A stretch of DNA of 64,000 nt, taken from Rhodococcus rhodochrous (GTDB lineage: Bacteria > Actinomycetota > Actinomycetes > Mycobacteriales > Mycobacteriaceae). Under the pieces are notes generated by a model that ran no database searches, was not told where the DNA came from, and saw nothing but the letters and a program-made list of their open reading frames with translations. Positions within the stretch are counted from its first letter, which is position 1, and every line of letters begins with the position of its first letter. The DNA lies in assembly GCF_014854695.1 (NCBI RefSeq), contig NZ_CP027557.1, forward strand, positions 682,001 to 746,000. The letters run 5' to 3'. Positions 16,677-24,987 of this stretch are shown piece by piece. The position numbers were made by a program, and so were the translations under genes.

Positions 16677-17950
16677 CCCGAACACTCGCCGGTCCCGGAC
16701 GCACCGCACAGGACCGATGCCCGAGCGCCTTCCCCTACTGGCAGGCGCTGGAGAAGCCCGGGGTGAAGCGCACCCGCAACCTCGTCCGACGGCTCACCGG
16801 CTTCGACTTCCTGCCCACCGACGAACAGGCCCGGGCCCTGTGCAACGACCTGTTCAGCGGCGATCCCACGGCGGAGCGCTTCGTCGACGAGGTCTACCAC
16901 GGTGAACTCGGGCCGAAGAAGACCCGCGAGATGCTCGACAAGGCACTCGTCGACGGCATCGACTCGCTCGACGACGTGCCCGACGCGATGAAGGCCCTGT
17001 TCGAGGAGTTCGAGACCGTGCCCGACTGGGTGCAGCCCGAACTCGTCGAGCAGGGTGCCGCGATCTGGCGTCGCTGGGGCACGATGCTGTTCAGCTTCGC
17101 GGGCGCCGAGACCCTCGAGATCTACACCGAGGCAGCCGTCGCGACACCGCTGTCGCTCGCCGGAGGTTATGCCGGCGACAACGCTCTGCGACGTTTCCTC
17201 GAGACCTGCCGGTTCTGGATCGACGTATCCGAACCCGGCGCGCTGCTCGCCCCGGGTTCGAAAGGGCGGGCCACCGCGCTGAAGGTCCGCGTGATGCACG
17301 TGTCCGTGCGCTCACGCGTCGCGAAACACCCCGAATGGGACATCGCCAAGTGGGGACTGCCGATCAGCCAGACCTACATGCTGCTCACCCTCATCGCCGG
17401 CAGCCTCACCCCGGGTCTGGCCCTGTGGACCCTCGGCTACCACACCACCCCGCGAGAGATCCGCGCGCTCATCCACTTCCAGAAGTACATGGGCTACCTG
17501 CTCGGGGTGCGTATGCAGTGGTACCCCGAGACCATCGCCGACAGCATCCGCGCGCTCATGAGCACCGTGATCTCCCGCTCGTACGACTCGGGTGAGCACG
17601 GCAAGGAACTCATCGAGTCCTACCCGCAGGCGTTCGCCCCGCGCGACGGGCACCGCGGCCTGAAGAGACTGCGGGAGCACTACAACTTCCGCATCAACTC
17701 GGTGTACTCGGCGATGTTCATGGGGCCGGGCACCCGACGCAAGTACTCGATGCCGAAAGTGCTTCCCTGGATGATCATCCCGATCGTCCGCTTCCCGCTC
17801 ATCACCGCGATGGAACTCACCCGGCGGTTCGTCCCCGGCGCGGCCGGCGTGCACGAGAAGATCATGTGCGCCCATCGCGAGAACTGGTACCGCGCCCAGA
17901 TGGAAGGGCGCGAAGCACAATTCGACGCCAGCGGAGCACTCCGTCGCTGA
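16673..17950 (+). CDS. DUF2236 oxygenase (MpaB / latex-clearing-protein-like)
   Basis: A 425-residue, mostly helical protein with the DUF2236 signature: RVMHVSVR with His209 at the expected haem-ligand position, then WDIAKWGLPISQTYMLLTL, and YMGYLLGVRMQWYPETIAD. The family includes Lcp, a b-type haem dioxygenase that cleaves polyisoprene, and MpaB, which cleaves a farnesyl side chain of a prenylated phenol. Unlike secreted Lcp there is no signal peptide. A hydrophobic stretch near residues 355-375 (VLPWMIIPIVRFPLI) may tether it to the membrane. It is coupled to the hydrolase upstream. An oxidative cleavage of an isoprenoid-like or fatty chain is a reasonable expectation. Confidence 0.85.
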   Translation: MTRTLAGPGRTAQDRCPSAFPYWQALEKPGVKRTRNLVRRLTGFDFLPTDEQARALCNDLFSGDPTAERFVDEVYHGELGPKKTREMLDKALVDGIDSLDDVPDAMKALFEEFETVPDWVQPELVEQGAAIWRRWGTMLFSFAGAETLEIYTEAAVATPLSLAGGYAGDNALRRFLETCRFWIDVSEPGALLAPGSKGRATALKVRVMHVSVRSRVAKHPEWDIAKWGLPISQTYMLLTLIAGSLTPGLALWTLGYHTTPREIRALIHFQKYMGYLLGVRMQWYPETIADSIRALMSTVISRSYDSGEHGKELIESYPQAFAPRDGHRGLKRLREHYNFRINSVYSAMFMGPGTRRKYSMPKVLPWMIIPIVRFPLITAMELTRRFVPGAAGVHEKIMCAHRENWYRAQMEGREAQFDASGALRR

Positions 17951-17998
17951 TCGGCCCGGACAGTCCCGCCCCACTAGACCTCGTACGGAGAGAACTCG

Positions 17999-19051
17999 AT
18001 GACCCTACACATCGTCGAAGCATGGAACGGCCCCGGACGCCGCGACGGTGAGATCACCGCCGTGGAGGCCGCCGACAACGGTGCCCACCCGTCCACCGAC
18101 AAGCACGCCTTCGAACACTGGTACTTCGACGCCCATCTCGACGACGGACGGATCGTCGTGGCGATGATCCAGACCCGGGAACTGGTGCACCGCAAGCCCG
18201 GTGTGGAGATCCACGTCTACAGCGCGGACGGCAAGCGACGCGAAGCGAGCCGGTCGTACACCGACGCCGACCTCTCGGTGTCCACCGAACGGTGCGACGT
18301 GCGCGTCGGTGAGAGCTTCGCGAAGCTGATCGGCGAGGAGGACGGGCTGCCCGTCTACCGCGTGTCGGTGTCCGAAGGCGACCTCGCCTTCGACCTGACC
18401 TTCACCGCGGAGGTCCCGCCGTGGATGCCCGGTCGCGGCCGGACCAGCTACAACGAACGCGAATTCTTTGCGTGGGTCGTCGGCGCGCCGCGAGCGCGAG
18501 TCGCGGGGACGGTGACGGTGGACGGGAAGTCCACCGAGGTCACCGGTCGCGGCTACCACGACCACAACTGGGGCGTCGGCGACATGAAGCGCCTCATCGA
18601 CAAGTGGTACTGGGGCCGGCTGTACACCGAGGACTTCACCCTCGTCTACGCCATGGTGAACACCCAGAAGAAGTACGGATCGCACTGGTCGCAGCCGGTG
18701 ATGGTCGCGCAGGGGCGCGAGGTGGTCCTCAGCAACGGCGAGGTGGAACTGACGGAGGGGCCGATCGTGCACAACGCGGTCGCCGACCGCACCTACCCGG
18801 CGTGGATCCGCCTCCGCATCCCGGGCTCGCTCGACGTCAAGCTCACCGTCCGCGAGATCGTGCACGCCCACAACCTGCTCGAGGACGTTCCACTCGCGTC
18901 GAGCAGGTTGCTCAAGCCTCTCGTCAACCGGCTCGTCGGTCATCCCGGTTACTTCCGCTTCCGGTCGGATTTCACGATGACGGTGACCGTCGACGGAACC
19001 GATCACGAGCGTTCGGGTTCGACGCTGCACGAGATGGTCGCGTTGACATGA
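17999..19051 (+). CDS. CrtC/AttH-like lipocalin-fold protein
   Basis: A 350-residue beta-rich protein resembling the carotenoid 1,2-hydratase/hydroxyneurosporene synthase (CrtC) and AttH group. Landmarks are [19 protein letters not shown] near the N terminus, then [21 protein letters not shown] and [18 protein letters not shown] in the middle. The family has two lipocalin-like barrels that hold hydrophobic, often terpenoid, ligands. Members act as hydratases, cyclases or pericyclases. It follows the DUF2236 gene after 48 bases (the largest gap in the operon) and overlaps hmgA by ATGA. No carotenoid genes are nearby, so hydration or binding of a terpenoid side chain is inferred from fold and context only. 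Confidence 0.78.
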   Translation: MTLHIVEAWNGPGRRDGEITAVEAADNGAHPSTDKHAFEHWYFDAHLDDGRIVVAMIQTRELVHRKPGVEIHVYSADGKRREASRSYTDADLSVSTERCDVRVGESFAKLIGEEDGLPVYRVSVSEGDLAFDLTFTAEVPPWMPGRGRTSYNEREFFAWVVGAPRARVAGTVTVDGKSTEVTGRGYHDHNWGVGDMKRLIDKWYWGRLYTEDFTLVYAMVNTQKKYGSHWSQPVMVAQGREVVLSNGEVELTEGPIVHNAVADRTYPAWIRLRIPGSLDVKLTVREIVHAHNLLEDVPLASSRLLKPLVNRLVGHPGYFRFRSDFTMTVTVDGTDHERSGSTLHEMVALT

Positions 19052-20391
19052 GCGAGCGCGCGGACGTCGGTGTGGAGCCCGGCTTCGCGGGCATCGAGTA
19101 TCTGCACGGCTTCGGCAACGAGCACCACAGCGAGGCCGTTCCGGGTGTGCTTCCGTGGGGACAGAATTCGCCCCAGCGGGTCGCGTACGGGCTCTACGCC
19201 GAACAACACTCGGCCACCGCGTTCACCGAGCCCCGCGAGATCAACCGCCGCACATGGACGTACCGGATCATGCCGTCCGCCGCGCACGGTCCCTTCGAGC
19301 GGATCGACGACGCCGGCTGGGTGTCGGCACCCGACGCCGGGGGAGTGCTCACCCCGAACCGGTTGCGATGGGATCCGCAGCCGGAACCGGCACCGGGCAC
19401 GGACTTCCTCGACGGCGTGACGACCTACGCAGTCAACGGGGACGTCCGCGCCCGCACCGGCGTCGCCGTCCATCTGTACGCGGCGTCGCAGTCGATGACC
19501 GACCGTTACTTCGTCGACGCCGACGGAGAACTGCTGTTCGTCCCGCAGGACGGCGCGCTGCTGCTGTGCACCGAACTGGGACGGCTGCTCGTCGAACCCG
19601 GTGAGATCGCGGTGATCGGACGAGGTCTGCGGTTCCGCGTGGATCTGGTGAGTGAGAAGGCGACCGGTTACCTGCTCGAGAACTACGGGGCCGCCCTGGC
19701 CCTGCCGGAACTCGGCCCCATCGGCGCGAACGGTCTCGCCCACGCCCGCGACTTCCTGTACCCGACGGCCTGGTACGAGGACCGTTCGGGCACGGTGCAA
19801 CTCGTGCAGAAGTTCGGTGGGCACCTGTGGGCCACCGAACTCGACCACTCGCCCCTCGACGTCGTCGCCTGGCACGGCACGCACGGTGCCTACAAGTACG
19901 ATCTGGGCCGCTTCAACGCGATGACCACGGCCGGCTGGGACCATCCCGATCCGTCGATCTTCACCGTGCTCACCTCGCCCACCCCGATTCCGGGGCAGGC
20001 CAATGTCGACTTCTGTGTCTTCCCCGACCGCTGGGTGGTCGGGGAGCACACCTTCCGGCCGCCGCACTTCCACCGCAACGTCATGACCGAGTTCATGGGA
20101 CTCGTTCGTGGACAGCACGACTCGAAGGCGGAAGGATTCGTCCCGGGCGGCGCGTCGCTCCACAACCAGTGGGGCGCTCACGGACCCGACGTCGAGACCT
20201 TCGATCTCGCGACGTCGGCCGAACTGAAGCCGGTCAAGCTCGTGAACACCCTGTCGTTCATGTTCGAGACGAGACTCGCCCTCTCCGTCACCGACGCGGC
20301 CCATCGCGCAGCGCATCGCCAGCCGAACTACGACTCCTCGTGGTCCGGCCTCACCCGACGCTTCACCCCACCTTCTCCCCAGGAGTCGTGA
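19048..20391 (+). CDS. hmgA: Homogentisate 1,2-dioxygenase
   Basis: A 447-residue protein of full normal length and clear HmgA sequence ([20 protein letters not shown] at the N terminus). It opens the ring of homogentisate to maleylacetoacetate with non-haem iron. By alignment to the human enzyme the iron ligands fall on His342, Glu348 ([11 protein letters not shown]) and His378 (AHGPD), with the acid-base His at 299 ([11 protein letters not shown]); all are present. The maleylacetoacetate isomerase and fumarylacetoacetase that usually accompany it are not in this operon. It overlaps the CrtC-like gene by 4 bases and the dehydrogenase by 1, so it is integral to the operon. The substrate may be a substituted homogentisate. 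Confidence 0.93.
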   Translation: MSERADVGVEPGFAGIEYLHGFGNEHHSEAVPGVLPWGQNSPQRVAYGLYAEQHSATAFTEPREINRRTWTYRIMPSAAHGPFERIDDAGWVSAPDAGGVLTPNRLRWDPQPEPAPGTDFLDGVTTYAVNGDVRARTGVAVHLYAASQSMTDRYFVDADGELLFVPQDGALLLCTELGRLLVEPGEIAVIGRGLRFRVDLVSEKATGYLLENYGAALALPELGPIGANGLAHARDFLYPTAWYEDRSGTVQLVQKFGGHLWATELDHSPLDVVAWHGTHGAYKYDLGRFNAMTTAGWDHPDPSIFTVLTSPTPIPGQANVDFCVFPDRWVVGEHTFRPPHFHRNVMTEFMGLVRGQHDSKAEGFVPGGASLHNQWGAHGPDVETFDLATSAELKPVKLVNTLSFMFETRLALSVTDAAHRAAHRQPNYDSSWSGLTRRFTPPSPQES

Positions 20392-21866
20392 TGACCGAAC
20401 TGTCCACCCCCGCACCCGTCGTCGTACCCGACCCGCAGCTGCGGATCGGCGGCCGGGCCGTGCCCGCCCGTTCGGGTGCCCACTTCTCGTCGATCAACCC
20501 GGCGACGGAAGAGGCCGTCGCCGAGGTCGCGGCGGGTGGGGCCGCCGACATCGACGCGGCCGTCCTCGCCGCGCGCGACACCTTCGAATCCGGTGTCTGG
20601 TCGCGGATGGCCGGTGCCGAACGCGGCCGGATCCTCTCCCGCGCCGCCGACCTCATCGAGCAGCACGCCCCCGAACTGTCGGCGCTCGAGACCGCGGAGA
20701 TGGGCAAGCTCTACGCCGACACCGTCGCCGGGGACATCCCCGTCGCCGCGGCGTCGTTCCGGCACTACGCAGGCTGGGCCGACAAGATCGCCGGTGAGGC
20801 GATGATCCTGCCCGATGTGGGTCCGCAGCACCGCTTCGGATTCACCCTGCGCCAGCCCCTCGGTGTGGTCGGTGCGATCACTCCGTGGAACAACCCGACG
20901 GTCGTCGCGGCCTGGAAGATCGCCCCGGCCCTGGCCGCCGGATGCTCGGTGGTCGTCAAGCCCGCCGAGGACGCTTCGCTGTCGACCCTGAAGCTCGCCG
21001 ACCTGCTCGCCGAGGCCGGAGTACCGGACGGCGCGTTCAACGTCGTGCCCGGTCTCGGTCCCGAAGCCGGTGCTGCGCTGGCCGCCCACGAGGGCATCGA
21101 CAAGATCACCTTCACCGGCAGCCCGGCCGTCGGGAAGACCATCACCTCGCTCGCCGGCGAGAAGTTCCGGAAGGTGACCCTCGAACTCGGCGGCAAGGCG
21201 CCGCAGCTGATCTTCCCCGACGCCGACCTCGAGGCGTCGCTGCCGTGGATCGCGATGGGCAACTTCTACCACCAGGGTCAGGTGTGTGCCGCCGGCACGC
21301 GCGTGATCGTGCACGAGTCGATCGCCGATCAGGTCGTCGAGGGACTCGTCGAGTTCGCCCGCGGAGCGGTGATCGGTGATCCCTTCGACGCGTCGACGAC
21401 GCAGGGCACCATCGTCAACCGCAAGCAGCTCGACCGCATCCTCGGCTACATCGAGAAGGGCAAGAACGAAGGCGCTCAACTGCTGACCGGCGGGTCGCGG
21501 GTGGGGGAGCGCGGTTTCTTCGTGGAGCCGACCGTCTTCCGCGGCACCAACGACCTCACCATCGCCCGCGAGGAGATCTTCGGCCCCGTCGCCACGGTCA
21601 TCACCTTCAAGACCACCGAGGAGGCCGTGCAGCTGGCGAACGCCACGAAGTACGGTCTCAACGCGTTCGTCTTCAGCCAGAACCTGTCGACCGTGCACAG
21701 CGTGATCCCGCAGTTGCGTGTGGGCACGGTGTGGGTCAACGGCTGGGGTGTCCCCGATCCGGCACTACCCTGGGGTGGACGTGACGCGAGCGGCATCGGG
21801 CGTGAACTGGGCCGCAGCGGGCTCGAAGCGTTCACCGAGGAGAAGACGGTTCACCTCGGTTACTGA
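20391..21866 (+). CDS. Aldehyde dehydrogenase (NAD(P)-dependent)
   Basis: A 491-residue ALDH-superfamily enzyme with all catalytic elements: PWNNP (about 165-169), FTGSPAVGK for the dinucleotide, general base Glu265 in LELGGK, and nucleophile Cys299 in FYHQGQVCAAGTR. It oxidises an aldehyde to the acid. The start codon overlaps the hmgA stop by one base (TGATG), and the CoA-transferase gene follows 19 bases later. An aldehyde made by oxidative chain cleavage upstream in the operon (DUF2236 oxygenase) followed by CoA transfer would be a coherent order of steps, but this is inferred. Confidence 0.9.
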   Translation: MTELSTPAPVVVPDPQLRIGGRAVPARSGAHFSSINPATEEAVAEVAAGGAADIDAAVLAARDTFESGVWSRMAGAERGRILSRAADLIEQHAPELSALETAEMGKLYADTVAGDIPVAAASFRHYAGWADKIAGEAMILPDVGPQHRFGFTLRQPLGVVGAITPWNNPTVVAAWKIAPALAAGCSVVVKPAEDASLSTLKLADLLAEAGVPDGAFNVVPGLGPEAGAALAAHEGIDKITFTGSPAVGKTITSLAGEKFRKVTLELGGKAPQLIFPDADLEASLPWIAMGNFYHQGQVCAAGTRVIVHESIADQVVEGLVEFARGAVIGDPFDASTTQGTIVNRKQLDRILGYIEKGKNEGAQLLTGGSRVGERGFFVEPTVFRGTNDLTIAREEIFGPVATVITFKTTEEAVQLANATKYGLNAFVFSQNLSTVHSVIPQLRVGTVWVNGWGVPDPALPWGGRDASGIGRELGRSGLEAFTEEKTVHLGY

Positions 21867-21885
21867 CCAGAGGACGGAAGAGGCA

Positions 21886-23136
21886 GTGACACAAGTCGAG
21901 TCGACACAAGGCGAGTCGACACAAGGCGAGTCGCAGGCAGCGGGAGCGCTGGCGGGCATCAGGGTGCTCGAACTGGGAACCCTGATCGCCGGTCCGTATG
22001 CAGGACGTCTGCTCGGCGACATGGGTGCCGACGTCATCAAGATCGAGGATCCGAAGCGTCCCGACCCGCTCCGCACCTGGGGACAGGGTGAGCGGGACGG
22101 GCATCGCTACTTCTGGACGGTGCACGCGCGCAACAAGCGTTGCGTCACCCTCGATCTTCGGGCGCCCGACGGGCAGGAACTGTTCCGGCGTCTCGTCGCC
22201 GAGTCCGACGTGGTGGTCGAGAACTTCCGTCCCGGCACGCTCGAGAAGTGGGGGCTCGGCTACGACGTGCTCTCCGAGATCAATCCGGGCATCGTGTTGG
22301 CCCGCGTCTCCGGTTACGGGCAGACCGGCCCCAAGGCCGGGCAGGCCGGTTACGCGTCGGTGGCCGAGGCGGAGAGCGGGTTGCGGCACCTCAACGGATA
22401 TCCCGGCCAGGCACCCCCGCGACTCGCGCTGTCCCTCGGCGACTCCCTCGCCGGGATGTTCGCCGTGCAGGGCATCCTCGCCGCGTTGCTCGGCCGCGAA
22501 CGGACCGGACGCGGGCAGGTCGTCGACGTGGCGCTCACCGAGGCGTGCCTCGCGATCCAGGAATCGGTGATCCCCGACTACGACGTCGCAGGGGTCGTCC
22601 GCGGCCCCTCCGGTACCCGCCTCGAGGGCATTGCCCCGTCGAACCTGTACCGGACGTCCGACGACATGTGGATCGTCATCGCCGCCAACCAGGACACGGT
22701 CTTCCGTCGCCTGTGCGCGGCGATGGAGCGCCTCGAGCTCGCCGACGACCCGCGCTTCGCCGACCATCTCGCGCGTGGCGTGAACCAGGACGAGCTCGAC
22801 GCCCTCATCGGTGAGTGGGCGGCGACGTGGACGCTCGACGACCTGCTGGCGCATCTGTCGTCGTCGGGTGTGGTGTCCGGGCCGGTGAACACGGTCGCGG
22901 AGGTCGTCGCCGATCCGCAGTTCCAGGCACGGGACATGATCGTCCCGCATCACGACGAGCGCACCGGCGCAGACGTACTCGGCCCGGGTGTGGTGCCGAC
23001 GCTCACCGGGACGCCGGGTTCGGTGCGTCGCGCCGGCCCGCCCGTCGCGGGATACGACAATGCGGCGGTCTACGGCGAGATCCTCGGACTGAGCGACATC
23101 GAGCAGAAGGAACTCCGCGAGCGGGGAATCATCTAG
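21886..23136 (+). CDS. Class III (CaiB/BaiF-type) CoA-transferase
   Basis: A 416-residue member of the formyl-CoA transferase family: GIRVLELGTLIAGPYAGRLLGDMGADVIKIE (landmark from residue 24 on), NKRCVTLDLR, VVVENFRPGTLEKWGLGYD, and RVSGYGQTGPK. The start is GTG at 21886. Where FRC-type enzymes have the aspartate that forms the acyl anhydride, this protein reads GYASVAEAESGL with Ala157, as some subgroups do. The first 16 residues contain a duplicated STQGE unit encoded by a 15-bp direct repeat. As last gene of the oxidative operon it probably activates the acid product as a CoA ester. A long palindrome follows the stop. Confidence 0.87.
   Translation: MTQVESTQGESTQGESQAAGALAGIRVLELGTLIAGPYAGRLLGDMGADVIKIEDPKRPDPLRTWGQGERDGHRYFWTVHARNKRCVTLDLRAPDGQELFRRLVAESDVVVENFRPGTLEKWGLGYDVLSEINPGIVLARVSGYGQTGPKAGQAGYASVAEAESGLRHLNGYPGQAPPRLALSLGDSLAGMFAVQGILAALLGRERTGRGQVVDVALTEACLAIQESVIPDYDVAGVVRGPSGTRLEGIAPSNLYRTSDDMWIVIAANQDTVFRRLCAAMERLELADDPRFADHLARGVNQDELDALIGEWAATWTLDDLLAHLSSSGVVSGPVNTVAEVVADPQFQARDMIVPHHDERTGADVLGPGVVPTLTGTPGSVRRAGPPVAGYDNAAVYGEILGLSDIEQKELRERGII
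21898..21927 (+). repeat. In-frame 15-bp tandem duplication
   Basis: GAGTCGACACAAGGC occurs twice in direct succession (21898-21912, 21913-21927), followed by a third partial copy. It encodes ESTQG-ESTQG-ES in the non-conserved N terminus of the CoA-transferase and is probably a slippage expansion. Confidence 0.8.
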
Positions 23137-23151
23137 CACGGCATCATCCGA

Positions 23152-23230
23152 GGTACGCAACGCGAGGTGAAGGCTCGCAACATCGGCAGTCACTGCCGAT
23201 GTTGCGAGCCTTCATCCGTTGTTGCGTGCC
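23152..23230. terminator. Very long palindrome (47 bp perfect core), probable terminator
   Basis: Arms of 23 bases (23168-23190 and 23192-23214) are perfectly complementary around a single central C. Outside them GGTACGCAAC (23152-23161) and GTTGCGTGCC (23221-23230) pair at 9 of 10 positions, giving a hairpin of up to 79 bases. It lies 15 bases after the CoA-transferase stop and before the KstR box of the next gene. The position suggests transcription termination without a U tract. The length and perfection are unusual for that role. Confidence 0.65.
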
Positions 23231-23258
23231 TTCCGCACAGGGCCATCTCGCACTAAGG

Positions 23259-23272
23259 TAGAACACGTTACA
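23259..23272. promoter_or_regulatory. KstR operator (perfect 14-mer)
   Basis: TAGAACACGTTACA matches TnnAACnnGTTnnA at every fixed base. It lies 30 bases upstream of the ATG at 23303 and puts this NMO-type gene in the sterol regulon independently of the oxidative operon before it. Confidence 0.86.
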
Positions 23273-23302
23273 GTCTTCTACGTTTCTCTCGAGGAGTGCC
23301 GA

Positions 23303-24433
23303 ATGCACACGCCCATCTGCGACGAACTCGGCATCGAGTTCCCGATCTTCGCATTCACCCACTGCCGCGACGTTGTCGTCGCCGTCGCCAAGGCCGGCGG
23401 CTTCGGCGTCCTCGGCGCCGTCGGGTTCACGCCGGAAGAGCTCGAAATCGAGCTGAACTGGATCGACGAGCACATCGGCGACCGCCCGTACGGTGTCGAC
23501 ATCGTCATCCCCAACAAGTACGAAGGTATGGACGCGAACCTCTCCGCCGAGGAACTCACGAAGATGCTGCAGTCGATGGTGCCGCAGGAGACCCTCGAAT
23601 TCGGCCGTAAGATCCTCACCGACCACGGCGTCCCGCTGCCCGAAGGCGACGATAACGCGTTGCAGCTTCTCGGTTGGACCGAGGCCACCGCGACCCCGCA
23701 GGTGGAGGTGGCACTGCAGCATCCGAAGGTCACGCTCATCGCCAACGCGCTCGGCACCCCGCCGGCCGACATGATCGAGCACATCCACAAGGCCGGTCGC
23801 AAGGTCGCGGCGCTGTGCGGTTCGCCGAAACAGGCCCGCAAGCACGCCGACGCCGGTGTCGACATCATCATCGCCCAGGGCGGCGAAGGTGGTGGGCACT
23901 GCGGTGAGGTCGGCTCGATCGTGCTGTGGCCGCAGGTCGTCAAGGAGGTCGCACCGGTCCCGGTGCTGGCCGCCGGCGGTATCGGCAGCGGCCAGCAGAT
24001 CGCTGCGGCACTCGCGCTCGGCGCCCAGGGCGCGTGGACCGGTTCGCAGTGGCTCATGGTCGAGGAGGCCGAGAACACTCCGGTGCAGCAGGAGGCCTAC
24101 ATCAAGGCGAGCAGCCGCGACACCGTCCGCAGCCGCTCGTTCACCGGTAAGCCCTGCCGCATGCTCCGCAACGACTGGACCGAGGCGTGGGAGCAGGAGG
24201 GCAACCCGAAGCCCCTCGGAATGCCGTTGCAGTACATGGTGTCCGGCATGGCCGTCGCCGCCACCCACAAGTACCCCGACGAGTCCGTCGACGTCGCGTT
24301 CAACCCGGTCGGTCAGGTCGTCGGGCAGTTCACGAAGGTCGACAAGACCTCCACCGTCATCGAACGCTGGGTGCAGGAGTACCTCGAGGCGACCGGCACG
24401 CTGGAGAAGCTGAACGAGGCCGCGAGCGTCTGA
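23303..24433 (+). CDS. Nitronate monooxygenase-family FMN protein with own KstR box
   Basis: A 376-residue NMO/NPD-family TIM barrel: LGIEFPIFAFTHCRDVVVAVA at the start, IIAQGGEGGGHCGEVGSIVLWP with the family His, and VLAAGGIGSGQQIAAALALG for FMN binding. It is a clear paralogue of the protein at 10936-12048, with the same core and a shared C-terminal WTEAW motif; the two differ in the lid region. A GAGGAG ribosome site precedes the ATG. It is a single-gene unit ending 16 bases before the convergent DUF3253 gene. KstR control implies a role in sterol breakdown rather than nitroalkane detoxification. Confidence 0.86.
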   Translation: MHTPICDELGIEFPIFAFTHCRDVVVAVAKAGGFGVLGAVGFTPEELEIELNWIDEHIGDRPYGVDIVIPNKYEGMDANLSAEELTKMLQSMVPQETLEFGRKILTDHGVPLPEGDDNALQLLGWTEATATPQVEVALQHPKVTLIANALGTPPADMIEHIHKAGRKVAALCGSPKQARKHADAGVDIIIAQGGEGGGHCGEVGSIVLWPQVVKEVAPVPVLAAGGIGSGQQIAAALALGAQGAWTGSQWLMVEEAENTPVQQEAYIKASSRDTVRSRSFTGKPCRMLRNDWTEAWEQEGNPKPLGMPLQYMVSGMAVAATHKYPDESVDVAFNPVGQVVGQFTKVDKTSTVIERWVQEYLEATGTLEKLNEAASV

Positions 24434-24449
24434 TCCGCTCGGATTCGTC

Positions 24450-24971
24450 TCACGGGGAGGGACGAGGGTGCTCGAGGTTCGGTCCGGGTGCGATCCGGAT
24501 CGGACCTCGAGCCGTCTCCACGTCCACCGGCTCGCCCTTCTGCGTGATCACCACGTGCTCGCTGCGTTCGAGTTCGGCGGCTACCGAGCGGGCGATGTCC
24601 ATCAGGTCGCGCCACGCCCCTCCGCCGGCGACCCGCGCGGCGTCACTGGGGCAGATGGTGGACGGATTCCGTTCCCGGAGCAGCGCGCAGATCGTGGCCG
24701 CGAGTCGCTCGCGGGCCGCGTCGTCGTCGCGCGGCTCCCACCACGGATGTCCGCGTTCGCCGAGTGCGACCTTGGCGTCCTGGACACGATGCCGCGCGGC
24801 GTCTCCCTCGCTCTTCACGAGACGGCGGGCCCGCATCAGCTCCGCCACCAGCTGTTTCCGCAGAGGTTCGGGAATCGCGGGATCGGTGGCACGCCAACGT
24901 CGCCCCTTGACCACCACATATCTGCCGTCGGGCGTGCGCTCGGTCTCGCCGGATGACCCGTCGGTGTCCAT
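24450..24971 (-). CDS. DUF3253 protein downstream of second mce operon
   Basis: A 173-residue protein whose C-terminal half has the DUF3253 pattern: RERLAATICALLRERNPSTI, then CPSDAARVAGGGAWRDLMDI, then VVITQKGEPVDVETARGPIRI. This is a small winged-helix-like domain of unknown role. The N-terminal half (GRRWRATDPAIPEPLRKQLV; RLVKSEGDAARHRVQDAKVALGER) is basic and helical, also seen in such proteins. It starts 16 bases after mceF on the same strand and may be the last gene of that operon, where mce4-type operons carry Mam genes instead. Function is unknown. Confidence 0.78.
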   Translation of the reverse strand: MDTDGSSGETERTPDGRYVVVKGRRWRATDPAIPEPLRKQLVAELMRARRLVKSEGDAARHRVQDAKVALGERGHPWWEPRDDDAARERLAATICALLRERNPSTICPSDAARVAGGGAWRDLMDIARSVAAELERSEHVVITQKGEPVDVETARGPIRIAPGPNLEHPRPSP

Positions 24972-24987
24972 CGGCCCCGCCCGTCGC

